From Atopobium sp. ICM42b (GTDB taxonomy: Bacteria; Actinomycetota; Coriobacteriia; Coriobacteriales; Atopobiaceae): 24,875 nt of DNA. Of the stretch, positions 1 to 6,469 are shown in pieces (position 1 is the first letter of the stretch; every line of letters starts with the position of its first letter). The notes beneath the pieces were generated by a model. That model saw only the letters and a list, made by a program, of their open reading frames with translations, searched no databases and was not told where the DNA came from. Where the stretch lies: assembly GCA_000564995.1 (NCBI GenBank), contig JDFH01000009.1, positions 1-24,875 on the forward strand, given 5' to 3'. The position numbers and the translations under genes were made by a program.

Positions 1-112
1 AGGCGGTCGCACTACCTGATATGCATCTCTATGCATAAACTTCATCTAATATGCTTATACATGAATAGACTTATATAAGAAATTTAACTATTGGGAAATT
101 CTGTCTCTATGG

Positions 113-243
113 AACACACCTAAGTCGGATATTCTGCTCAAATGTGGGCATTTTACACATCTAATGACGATAATCTGCATGATTGGGGTATTTTCAGCGT
201 AATGTATACGTCTTTTTAACAGATTATCCGACTTAGGTGTGTT
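113..243. repeat. 24-bp inverted repeat enclosing 83 bp
   Basis: The arms are 113-136 and 220-243. They match as reverse complements at 23 of 24 positions, and the outer 18 (AACACACCTAAGTCGGAT and its complement) are perfect. The 83-bp interior has no ORF of note. Size and structure would suit a miniature inverted-repeat element or a large regulatory stem. I see no target-site duplication at the ends. Confidence 0.7.
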
Positions 244-244
244 T

Positions 245-290
245 TGAACTGACTCCCATTTCTCGTGTCCAAGAAATGGGAGGCAGTTCA
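245..290. repeat. Strong hairpin next to the inverted repeat
   Basis: The arms are 245-263 and 272-290, giving 18 paired positions and one A/G mismatch, with an 8-nt loop (CGTGTCCA). The right arm is followed by TTTGACG and not by a clean T-run, so an intrinsic terminator is possible but not typical. The hairpin starts two bases after the 113-243 repeat ends, so the two may be parts of one element. Confidence 0.65.
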
Positions 291-457
291 TTTGACGTGG
301 GGGCTTTTTCTATCTTGCGGCAGCTTGACCGTGGGCTGACCGCTGGTTGGCCACTGGTTGGCCGCAACCTAATCGCAACCTAATCGCAGCCAATACCGTT
401 CAAGAAAATTATCTCAAAAAGTGGACAAAAGTCCTTATTTTTATTTTAGGGAGCAGG

Positions 458-463
458 TACAAT
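458..463 (+). promoter_or_regulatory. Candidate -10 box for the Crp/Fnr-type gene
   Basis: TACAAT lies about 31 bp before the ATG at 494. The best-spaced -35 candidate (TTATTT, 435-440) is weak, so this is tentative. If used, transcription would start near 470, which rules out the TTG start at 347. Confidence 0.35.
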
Positions 464-493
464 TACTCAAACTTAAGCCAAAACTGTCCTGTA

Positions 494-1261
494 ATGAGGA
501 CTCACGAAGCAAGAACAGCGAGGTCTCGTGTGAACGTTCTAACCTACCTTGACAGTCTTGATTCTGATGTTCGGAAGAAGATCATCAAATGGGCTTCTCG
601 CGTTCCCGCTAATCGTCTTTCTCATTGTAGGCAGATTCGTCTTAATTCCGGACAGACCCTTGTCCACATGCTGGACCGCGTCGATAACGTGTACATTCTG
701 TGCCGCGGTACCGTGCGCACTACGTCGCATAATTCCGCAGGTAGCACGTATGTTATTGACGAGTATCGTGCGCCCGTTGCTTTTGGTGAGATGGAAGTTA
801 TTAGCGAGAGCCCGTTTTACCTGGGATCGCTCACCGCAACTTCCGGCTGCGAGTTTATTTCGGTTCCACGCGAGGACTACCTGCAGTGGATTCGTTCGGA
901 CCCTGAGGCGCTTCTCACCCGCTCGCGCTGGATTATCAAGAATCTAACACGTCAGTCTGGCTACGAGCGCAGCTTGCTGACCTGGAGCGGAACCAAGCGC
1001 CTGATGTACATGCTTAGCGAGCTGACGCGCGATCAGATTCACCGCGGCGTTGTTGAGTGGCCGTTTACGGTGCGTCTGACCAGGCAAGAGCTAGCAGACA
1101 AGATTGGTACCAGCACAAAAACTGTTGCCCGCGGCATCGACGAGCTTAAGGAAAGGGGCATGGTTTCTGTTCAGCACGGCAAGATTGTCATTACCGAGAG
1201 ACAGTTCCAGCGCCTCGACGACGCAATGAAACACGAGGGAGAATCCCACCTTCTGGACTAA
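494..1261 (+). CDS. Crp/Fnr-family transcriptional regulator
   Basis: This is probably a DNA-binding regulator of the Crp/Fnr superfamily. The N-terminal ~150 residues look like a cyclic-nucleotide-binding-type beta-roll (segments such as VYILCRGTVR and VAFGEMEVI). The C-terminal part is a winged helix, with the recognition region around RLTRQELADKIGTSTKTVAR. There is no N-terminal cysteine cluster of the Fnr [4Fe-4S] type, so direct oxygen sensing is not indicated and the ligand cannot be read from sequence. It lies 147 bp upstream of yjjI on the same strand, which makes that operon its likely target. The start is uncertain: ATG 494 (255 aa) has no clear ribosome binding site, whereas GTG 530 (243 aa) has GAGG six bases upstream and gives a more usual family length. 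Family assignment is good; the function is inferred from position. Confidence 0.85.
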   Translation: MRTHEARTARSRVNVLTYLDSLDSDVRKKIIKWASRVPANRLSHCRQIRLNSGQTLVHMLDRVDNVYILCRGTVRTTSHNSAGSTYVIDEYRAPVAFGEMEVISESPFYLGSLTATSGCEFISVPREDYLQWIRSDPEALLTRSRWIIKNLTRQSGYERSLLTWSGTKRLMYMLSELTRDQIHRGVVEWPFTVRLTRQELADKIGTSTKTVARGIDELKERGMVSVQHGKIVITERQFQRLDDAMKHEGESHLLD

Positions 1262-1352
1262 CCTCTGTACCTGGCACAACGCTTGGGCAAGACCGTTCTT
1301 CTCGCCCCAGGCAGCGCGCCGCGCAACGCGGTGCACCATAACTTGGAACGAC

Positions 1353-1366
1353 CGACGTAAACGTCG
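1353..1366. promoter_or_regulatory. Palindrome upstream of yjjI, candidate operator
   Basis: CGACGTAAACGTCG consists of perfect 6-bp arms around AA. It ends 42 bp before the yjjI start codon and lies between a Crp/Fnr-type gene and its likely target operon. A TTGGAA at 1344-1349 could be a -35 element, but I find no good -10. It does not match the classic Crp/Fnr TGTGA or TTGAT half-sites. Confidence 0.4.
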
Positions 1367-1408
1367 AAACACACAACCGTTACCGCACGACTAACGTAAG
1401 GAGCACTA

Positions 1409-2911
1409 ATGAGCGAGTTCATGGACATCATCACTTCCGACAACCTCTCGTACAAGCAGAAGGTTCTGCACCTGGCTCAGGCTGCCGAGAACTCCGAGCA
1501 CCCTATTAAGACCACCGCTGAGTTTGACCGTCTTTTTGCAGCTCACGCTCTTGACGACATGTGTGAGGGCAACGCTCCTTACCGTCCTCGCTACATCTGC
1601 CCTGACTACCAGGTATTTGCTCAGAACGGTTCCGAGTTTTTGCGCTTTGACAAGCCAGAAACCCTTGATGACCTGCTTTGGGGCCTAGCCGCTCTCTACG
1701 ACAACGTTCCTTCTGTCACCAGCCGCCCTGTCTACGTTGGCCAGCTGGACAAGATCATTGATCCATTCCTGGAGGGTATGACCGACGCAGAGATTAAGCC
1801 TCGTCTGCGCCGCTTCCTAAACCACATTGACCGCACCGTTGCAAGCGGTTACTGCCACGCAAACATTGGTCCAGAGGACACTCGCGCAGGTAGACTGCTG
1901 CTTGAGGTTGACCGCGAGCTCATGAACGCAGTTCCAAACTTCACCCTCAAGTACGACCCAGAGGTAACCTCCGACGAGTTCATGCGCCTGGCAGTCAAGA
2001 CCACCATGGTCTGCTCCAACCCTGCTTTTGCTAACCACCGCATCCACAAAGAGACCTACCCTGGCGAGTACACCGTCGTAAGCTGCTACAACGTCCTTCC
2101 TATGGGCGGCGGCGCTTACACTTTGAGCCGCGTGCTTCTCCCTGGCCTTGCAAAACTTGCAACCAACGTTGACGACTTCATGAACAACCTGCTGCCAACC
2201 GCAACTGGCGAGGTCCTGAACTTCATGAACGAGCGCGTCCGCTTTATTGTTGAGGATTCCAACTTCTTTGAGACCAGCTTCCTGGCTAAGGAAGGCCTCA
2301 TTTCTCGCGAGCGCTTCTGCGGCATGTTTGGCGTTGCCGGTATGAGCGAGTGCGTCGCTGAGCTGCTACACCTTGATAGCAGCCGCACCTACGGCAAGGA
2401 TGACGAGGCCAACGAGCTGGCCGACCAGATCATGGTCAAGATTGCCGACCAGGTCAACAGCTTTGACGCTGTCTACTCCGAGGTCTTTGGCGGTCGCTTC
2501 ACCCTGCATGCACAGGCTGGCTTCTCCGATCAGCAGGGCGTTACCCCTGGTGTCCGCATCAAGGTTGGCGACGAGCCTGCAAACCTCTACGACCACATTC
2601 GCCACAGCGCACGCATGCACCGCTTCTTCAACAGCGGCGTCTCCGACATTTTCCCAGCTGAGCCAACTGCTGAGCGCAATCCAGACGCTGTCGTTGACGT
2701 GGTCAAAGCCGCATTCTCCATCGACGACAAGTACCTCTCGTTCTACAGCTCCGAGGGTGACCTGGTCCGCATCACTGGCTTCCTGGCTAAGCGCTCTGAG
2801 ATGAAGAAGTTCCAGTCCGGCGACGTTGTTCTTCAGGACACCGCTCACGACGGCCTGGGCAACTTCACCGCCAACCACCTTGGCGAGCGCAAGGTTCGCA
2901 TGAGCGACTAG
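1409..2911 (+). CDS. yjjI: YjjI-family glycyl radical enzyme
   Basis: This 500-aa protein belongs to the YjjI (DUF3029) branch of the glycyl radical enzymes, whose substrate is not established. The C-terminal radical loop contains RITGFLAKR, with the radical glycine at about residue 457. The putative thiyl-radical cysteine is C226 in VVSCYNVLPMGGG. Such enzymes need an activase that abstracts hydrogen from the glycine, and that partner (yjjW) follows after 19 bp. The start is supported by AAGGAG six bases before ATG. Codon choice is strongly biased to a few preferred codons, which suggests high expression (inference). Glycyl radical enzymes are destroyed by oxygen, so this fits an anaerobe. 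Length and both active-site segments appear intact. Confidence 0.93.
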   Translation: MSEFMDIITSDNLSYKQKVLHLAQAAENSEHPIKTTAEFDRLFAAHALDDMCEGNAPYRPRYICPDYQVFAQNGSEFLRFDKPETLDDLLWGLAALYDNVPSVTSRPVYVGQLDKIIDPFLEGMTDAEIKPRLRRFLNHIDRTVASGYCHANIGPEDTRAGRLLLEVDRELMNAVPNFTLKYDPEVTSDEFMRLAVKTTMVCSNPAFANHRIHKETYPGEYTVVSCYNVLPMGGGAYTLSRVLLPGLAKLATNVDDFMNNLLPTATGEVLNFMNERVRFIVEDSNFFETSFLAKEGLISRERFCGMFGVAGMSECVAELLHLDSSRTYGKDDEANELADQIMVKIADQVNSFDAVYSEVFGGRFTLHAQAGFSDQQGVTPGVRIKVGDEPANLYDHIRHSARMHRFFNSGVSDIFPAEPTAERNPDAVVDVVKAAFSIDDKYLSFYSSEGDLVRITGFLAKRSEMKKFQSGDVVLQDTAHDGLGNFTANHLGERKVRMSD

Positions 2912-2930
2912 CGAGAAGAGCTACGCAATC

Positions 2931-3875
2931 GTGACCTCCACTGCAACAGAAACGACTTTGGGAGCAACACGCGGCGAAGCGGCGCGTCCCGCAACCGCAA
3001 GCGTCCCAGCAACCAATTCAGGAGCAGCACATCCAACTGGGTGTGTTGCTCCTGTCAACAAGATTATTCCCTTCTCGCTGGTAGATGGCCCAGGAAGCCG
3101 AACCGCTATCTTCCTCCAAGGCTGCAACATTCGCTGCGCCTACTGCCACAACCCTGAGACCCAGGTAGAGTGCATCTCCTGCCAGGCATGCGTCAAACCA
3201 TGCCCAGCTCACGCCCTGTCCGTGACTGACGGCAAGGTTGTGTGGGACAACTCCATTTGCATCAACTGCGACAACTGCATCAAGGTGTGCCAGCACAAGT
3301 CCACTCCGAAGATTGAGCTGCTCAGCGCCCGAGAAGTGGCCGATCGCTGCATTTCCAACATGCCGTTCATCCGCGGAATCACCACGTCAGGCGGCGAATG
3401 CATGCTCCGCCCCGACTTCCTCTACGAGCTCTTCACCTACTGCAACGCCGCTGGTCTGAGCTGCCTCATCGACTCAAACGGCACCATCGACTTCACTGAG
3501 TACCGCGACCTACTGGCCCTCTCGAGCGGCGTCATGCTTGACGTTAAAGCTTGGGATGATCAGTGGTTTGAGCACCTGACCGGCGAAAATGGCGTCACGG
3601 TCCGCAAAAATCTTGCATTTTTGGCCGAGCAAAACAAGCTGGAAGAGGTCCGCGTCATCGTGACCGAAGGCTGGAACGACGCCGAAGCCGCAGTTGACGG
3701 CATTGCCGCAACCCTTGGCGAGAAGGTCGGTCAGACGCGCATTCGTCTCATGAAGTTCAGGCGTTTTGGCGTGCGTGGACCGATGGAGAACTCCCCTTCT
3801 CCAAACGACGAACGCATGCAGGCGATTGAGTCGCAGGCCCGCAACCTGGGCTTTGGCGAGGTTGTCGTCAGCTAG
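2931..3875 (+). CDS. yjjW: YjjW-family glycyl radical enzyme activase (radical SAM)
   Basis: This 314-aa radical-SAM activase should form the glycyl radical on YjjI. The CxxxCxxC cluster is C65, C69 and C72 in LQGCNIRCAYCHNPE. It is followed by an inserted ferredoxin-like region with two further four-cysteine sets (C81, C84, C87, C91 and C110, C113, C116, C120) and by TTSGGE at 151-156, which helps bind S-adenosylmethionine. This is the usual activase layout. The start is GTG with a weak GAGAAGAG upstream. Residues 1-41 are Ala/Thr-rich, do not look conserved, and precede the family-typical VNKIIPFSLVDGPG. There is no ATG, GTG or TTG between residues 2 and 41, so the extension seems to be translated. 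It contains a strong RNA hairpin (separate entry). Co-transcription with yjjI is very likely. Confidence 0.93.
   Translation: MTSTATETTLGATRGEAARPATASVPATNSGAAHPTGCVAPVNKIIPFSLVDGPGSRTAIFLQGCNIRCAYCHNPETQVECISCQACVKPCPAHALSVTDGKVVWDNSICINCDNCIKVCQHKSTPKIELLSAREVADRCISNMPFIRGITTSGGECMLRPDFLYELFTYCNAAGLSCLIDSNGTIDFTEYRDLLALSSGVMLDVKAWDDQWFEHLTGENGVTVRKNLAFLAEQNKLEEVRVIVTEGWNDAEAAVDGIAATLGEKVGQTRIRLMKFRRFGVRGPMENSPSPNDERMQAIESQARNLGFGEVVVS
3019..3054 (+). promoter_or_regulatory. Strong RNA hairpin inside the 5' end of yjjW
   Basis: Positions 3019-3034 pair with 3039-3054, giving 16 base pairs with two G-U wobbles around an AACT loop. The hairpin ends where the conserved YjjW sequence begins. 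There is no T-run, so it could act as a transcript stability element or translational brake lowering activase output relative to the enzyme (inference). Confidence 0.55.
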
Positions 3876-3936
3876 TTGCCACGGCGGGTGCGCGATGCCA
3901 GCAGCGCATGGCTCGCCCAGCACGAACCGCAGATCC

Positions 3937-3988
3937 GACGGGTTTCTCGCCGCGATTGTTGCTGCAGCCTACACGGGTTTCTCGCCAG
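3937..3988 (+). repeat. Two copies of the dispersed CGGGTTTCTCGCC motif
   Basis: Copies at 3937-3951 and 3973-3988, in direct orientation, lie between yjjW and the terminator. Further copies are at 7865-7880 (reverse), 24415-24431 (one extra G) and 24764-24776 (reverse), all intergenic. Confidence 0.7.
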
Positions 3989-4017
3989 TTTTTGTGTCCT
4001 TTTCACTGCAACAAAGA

Positions 4018-4047
4018 ACGACCTCGCAGCATATGCTACGAGGTCGT
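4018..4047. terminator. Bidirectional terminator between yjjW and deoC
   Basis: ACGACCTCG (4018-4026) pairs with CGAGGTCGT (4039-4047), and the loop contains the self-complementary AGCATATGCT. It lies between convergent genes. T-rich tracts are short on both sides (CTTCATTT on plus, TCTTTG on minus), so termination may be moderate. Confidence 0.6.
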
Positions 4048-4099
4048 CTTCATTTACCTATCAGTGAAGTGTCGGTCCGGCAAACTCCAGCTCAGCGAG

Positions 4100-4741
4100 C
4101 TACTCGGTGACGATAGCGATTCCGCTGGAGCAACCCAGACGATCAGCGCCCGCTGCGACCATTGCCTCAGCGTCAGCCTTATTGTGGATGCCACCAGCAG
4201 CCTTAACCTTGCAAGTGTCGCCGACAGTCTGCTTCATTAGGGCAACGTCGTGAACAGTTGCACCACCGGTGCTAAAGCCAGTGCTTGTCTTGACGAACGC
4301 AGCTCCAGCAGCCATGCAATCCTTGCAAGCACGAACAATCTGCTCGTCATCAAGCAGGCAGCACTCCAGGATTACCTTAACGGGCACGGTACTAGCGGCC
4401 TCAACAACAGCCTTGATATCAGCGATAACGTAGTCGTCATCGCCAGCGACCAGGTGGCCACCGTTGATGACCATGTCAATCTCGGTAGTGCCATCGGCAA
4501 CACTCTGCCTGGCCTCAGCGACCTTAGCTGCAGTTGAAGCGGCGCCCAGAGGGAAACCGATGCAGGAAGTAATGCCAACTCCAGAGCCCTCGAGCTCGGC
4601 GTGAGCCAGGGAAACCCAGCAAGAATTGATGGCGACAGTTGCAAACTTGTACTGCTTTGCCTCGGCGCAAAGTTTCTTGATGTCTTCAGCGGTTGCGTTT
4701 TGCTTCAAATTTGTATGGTCGATAAGGCCGTTAACTTCCAC
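4100..4741 (-). CDS. deoC: Deoxyribose-phosphate aldolase
   Basis: DeoC splits 2-deoxy-D-ribose 5-phosphate into acetaldehyde and glyceraldehyde 3-phosphate, the last step of deoxynucleoside catabolism in the cytoplasm. The 213-aa TIM-barrel protein is full length. The Schiff-base lysine is K151 in FVKTSTGF. The catalytic partners are D89 (TEIDMVIN) and K180 (VKAAGGI). Translation starts at GTG, with AAGGAG about eight bases upstream, and a candidate -10 (TACAAT) lies further up. It converges with yjjW across a shared terminator. No other deo genes (deoA, deoB, deoD) are in the window, so deoC acts here apart from a classical deo operon. Confidence 0.95.
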   Translation of the reverse strand: MEVNGLIDHTNLKQNATAEDIKKLCAEAKQYKFATVAINSCWVSLAHAELEGSGVGITSCIGFPLGAASTAAKVAEARQSVADGTTEIDMVINGGHLVAGDDDYVIADIKAVVEAASTVPVKVILECCLLDDEQIVRACKDCMAAGAAFVKTSTGFSTGGATVHDVALMKQTVGDTCKVKAAGGIHNKADAEAMVAAGADRLGCSSGIAIVTE

Positions 4742-4788
4742 GATTTTCTCCTTCTGGCTGTGCGATTATGAGCGGTTTGTGCCCCTCT

Positions 4789-4794
4789 ATTGTA
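4789..4794 (-). promoter_or_regulatory. Candidate -10 box of the deoC promoter
   Basis: TACAAT on the minus strand lies 47 bp before the GTG of deoC. A well-matched -35 is not visible at 16-18 bp. The position fits a deoC-specific promoter in the 92-bp gap after the upstream same-strand gene. Confidence 0.4.
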
Positions 4795-4833
4795 CGGCAA
4801 ACGGTGCATAAAAGATGCGGCTGCCTTGATTTG

Positions 4834-5862
4834 CTACCTGACTTTGAACAACCGTGCCCAGAGCTCCCGCTGTCGCTCTTCAAGATCTGACATAGTCGTG
4901 TCACGTGCAGTTATTCCGGTTGACTCTCGAATCTGACGGACCAAGCCCTGAACGCTTTCAAAGCTTTTAAGCATCTCGCCAGATACCGAAAAATGCGGAC
5001 ACTGAACGCCCGTTACCAGCTCGTTTTCCCTGTCCAGGTCTCGCGTGATTTTTTGATTGCCAGAATGCGTTACCGCGGGATCATAATCTAGCAACACCGT
5101 AGCCCGCTTCTGCCTCTTGTCCTTGAGCTGAATGGTTAGGTCAGGAATTCGAGTGATTTTCTCGCCATATCGATTTTCCAGCTCAATTGGCCTATTGAGC
5201 TCAACGGTTCCTAGATTAAAGCCACCAAGGTTATACGGGAGACACAATAGCAGCGCAAGCGAAGCTTCTCGGGGCGATCGAGCTTTCTCTACGATGTGTT
5301 GAAGCGCTCGTTTAGCTGGGACGATGCCGCGCTTTCTTCCTTGCATGGATAGAAACTTTGCAATCGCAGCGCGATTTGTCAGAGGGCCATTTTGGCGTTG
5401 CGAAACCCCACCGTGGCCATCATGGTTCAAAAAATAATCGGAACACAGTGCACTACCTGCAAGGATTGTTCCAATGAAATCGAGTTTTGACGCAATCTGC
5501 AAATAAGTGAATTCTGGAGATGTCACAAATCCTTTTAAGTCAGTATCTATGGGCAGGAGTGACGAAGGTAACATCATTGATTGGCATACATGAAGTGTGA
5601 CGTGCTCTTTTGCAAATGCGGAATTTACATCACGAATCAGCAAATCAATCTTACTGTTAGGCTCCTTTTGAAGACGCACGCCTTGTATCTCTGGCAGATG
5701 CCCATAGTAGGCAGCAAGATCTCGTTCAGTAGCTACTCCTGGAGCTGATTCAGGAACAAGCGGCACTTTGACCATAGCATTTGCTGATGACGATGAATCA
5801 AATGGCCTAGAGGAACTCATCAATAAATTAAACGCTGAAAAGTACGAAAGACAGTAATCCAT
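4834..5862 (-). CDS. Hypothetical protein with a possible VSR/DUF559-like nuclease-fold C-terminus
   Basis: I do not recognise this 342-aa protein by name. The C-terminal half has the layout of the VSR/DUF559-like part of the PD-(D/E)XK nuclease superfamily. SPREASLALLLCLPYNLGG (196-214) matches the helix that opens this domain. A hydrophobic strand ending LLDYD (257-261) and a charged KITRDLDRENELV segment (271-283) follow. E199, D241, D259 and D261 are candidate metal ligands. The N-terminal half has no recognised domain; residues 1-30 are Ser-rich. AAGGAG six bases before the ATG supports the start. It is a single gene with no obvious partner, followed by deoC on the same strand. Similar stand-alone proteins may have defence or regulatory roles, but the function is unknown. 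Fold assignment is by eye and tentative. Confidence 0.7.
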   Translation of the reverse strand: MDYCLSYFSAFNLLMSSSRPFDSSSSANAMVKVPLVPESAPGVATERDLAAYYGHLPEIQGVRLQKEPNSKIDLLIRDVNSAFAKEHVTLHVCQSMMLPSSLLPIDTDLKGFVTSPEFTYLQIASKLDFIGTILAGSALCSDYFLNHDGHGGVSQRQNGPLTNRAAIAKFLSMQGRKRGIVPAKRALQHIVEKARSPREASLALLLCLPYNLGGFNLGTVELNRPIELENRYGEKITRIPDLTIQLKDKRQKRATVLLDYDPAVTHSGNQKITRDLDRENELVTGVQCPHFSVSGEMLKSFESVQGLVRQIRESTGITARDTTMSDLEERQRELWARLFKVR

Positions 5863-6089
5863 AGCACTCCTTCGCGAAAAAGTATGATTTCCATACCCGG
5901 AAATGGCGCAAGTAATCTGACCGATTTGAAATCACACAGGAAATCTGTGAAAGATTTGTCGTACTATCGCCCTCGCGGAGACTCAGCATGCAAATACACT
6001 GACCTGGTTTCAAAATTATGCATATTTCTACTATTAAATTCATTTTTATGAATACATAATTTTTGGCCTTAAAATTATGTGCCGAAAAA

Positions 6090-6164
6090 GGTAAAAAACC
6101 CGTTTAGTTGGGGATGAAAACTAAAAATTGGCCGATTTATCCCCAACTAAGACGATTTTTTACC
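6090..6164. repeat. Inverted pair of a 24-nt motif forming a long stem
   Basis: Positions 6090-6113 and 6141-6164 are near reverse complements. Both read close to CCCCAACTAA-ACG-n2-TTTTTTACC (the first copy on the minus strand), separated by 27 bp. They could fold into a stem of about 20 pairs. Direct copies of the same motif recur at 6214-6237 and 24821-24844. Confidence 0.7.
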
Positions 6165-6199
6165 GCACCAAAAACTTTTATATGGGCAAACGCTGTATG

Positions 6200-6268
6200 C
6201 AGAAAAATGAAAACCCCAACTAAACGCATTTTTTACCACTTTGATGTAAATTGTAGTGTTCTTTGATC
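6200..6268. repeat. 69-bp perfect direct repeat, copy 1
   Basis: This stretch is identical base for base to 24807-24875. It begins CAGAAAAATGAAAACCCC and ends AGTGTTCTTTGATC. It contains one copy of the 24-nt CCCCAACTAAACG...TTTTTTACC motif at 6214-6237. Identity stops on the left one base before the listed start; on the right the second copy is cut by the window end. Confidence 0.95.
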
Positions 6269-6288
6269 CCGATGCACTTTTTATGCAC

Positions 6289-6378
6289 GTTACCAGCACG
6301 TCGCAGCGACCATCCGCACACGTATCTGCACATGTTACAAGCACGTCGCAGCGCCCACATCCTCGCACACGTCCGCCC
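6289..6378. repeat. Imperfect tandem repeat, period 45 bp, two units
   Basis: Unit 1 (6289-6333) and unit 2 (6334-6378) share GTTAC-A-AGCACGTCGCAGCG near their starts and CGCACACGT further on. Non-coding and G+C-rich compared with the flanking sequence. Confidence 0.6.
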
Positions 6379-6408
6379 TGTCCGCCTGCGCTCACGCCGG
6401 TGCGCACA

Positions 6409-6442
6409 AAAAAGCCTGGTAGCGGAACGCTACCAGGCTTTT
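6409..6442 (-). terminator. Intrinsic terminator of the alcohol dehydrogenase gene
   Basis: AGCCTGGTAGCG and CGCTACCAGGCT pair around a GAA loop. On the minus strand the stem is followed by six T residues. It lies 28 bp past the stop codon of the gene ending at 6470, a textbook terminator. Confidence 0.9.
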
Positions 6443-6469
6443 AGCGAAGCTAAGTGTCTAAGCTAGATC

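Larger units (their letters stand above)
1..493. other. Intergenic region with two inverted-repeat structures
   Basis: I see no convincing gene here. The first 60 bases are AT-rich and carry TATGCAT twice. A long inverted repeat (113-136 with 220-243) and a compact hairpin (245-290) follow, listed separately. The rest runs into the promoter and start of the Crp/Fnr-type gene. An in-frame TTG at 347 would extend that gene by 49 codons, but the added residues do not resemble the family and lie upstream of a plausible promoter, so I treat 347-493 as non-coding. Confidence 0.6.
5863..6469. other. Repeat-rich intergenic region
   Basis: There is no convincing gene in these ~600 bp. They contain a small hairpin (ATTCAT/ATGAAT, 6038-6053), three copies of a 24-nt motif (two as an inverted pair), one copy of a 69-bp sequence found again at the window end, a 45-bp-period imperfect tandem repeat and the terminator of the downstream alcohol dehydrogenase. 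Each is listed separately. The left part, next to the 342-aa gene, is AT-rich and should hold its promoter. Confidence 0.7.

Noticed and set aside
347..493. TTG-initiated extension of the Crp/Fnr-type regulator
   Set aside because: There is no ribosome binding site, the residues are unlike the family, and it would begin upstream of the likely promoter.
2366..2878. 170-aa minus-strand frame opposite yjjI
   Set aside because: Shadow of the codon-biased yjjI gene, with no features of its own.
3766..4240. Overlapping small plus-strand frames after yjjW
   Set aside because: They run through the terminator and into antisense deoC, with no coding evidence.
6147..6466. Small frames over 6147-6466 with Cys/Gly- or His/Arg-rich products
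   Set aside because: They arise from the 45-bp tandem repeat and the terminator stem, and have no ribosome binding site.
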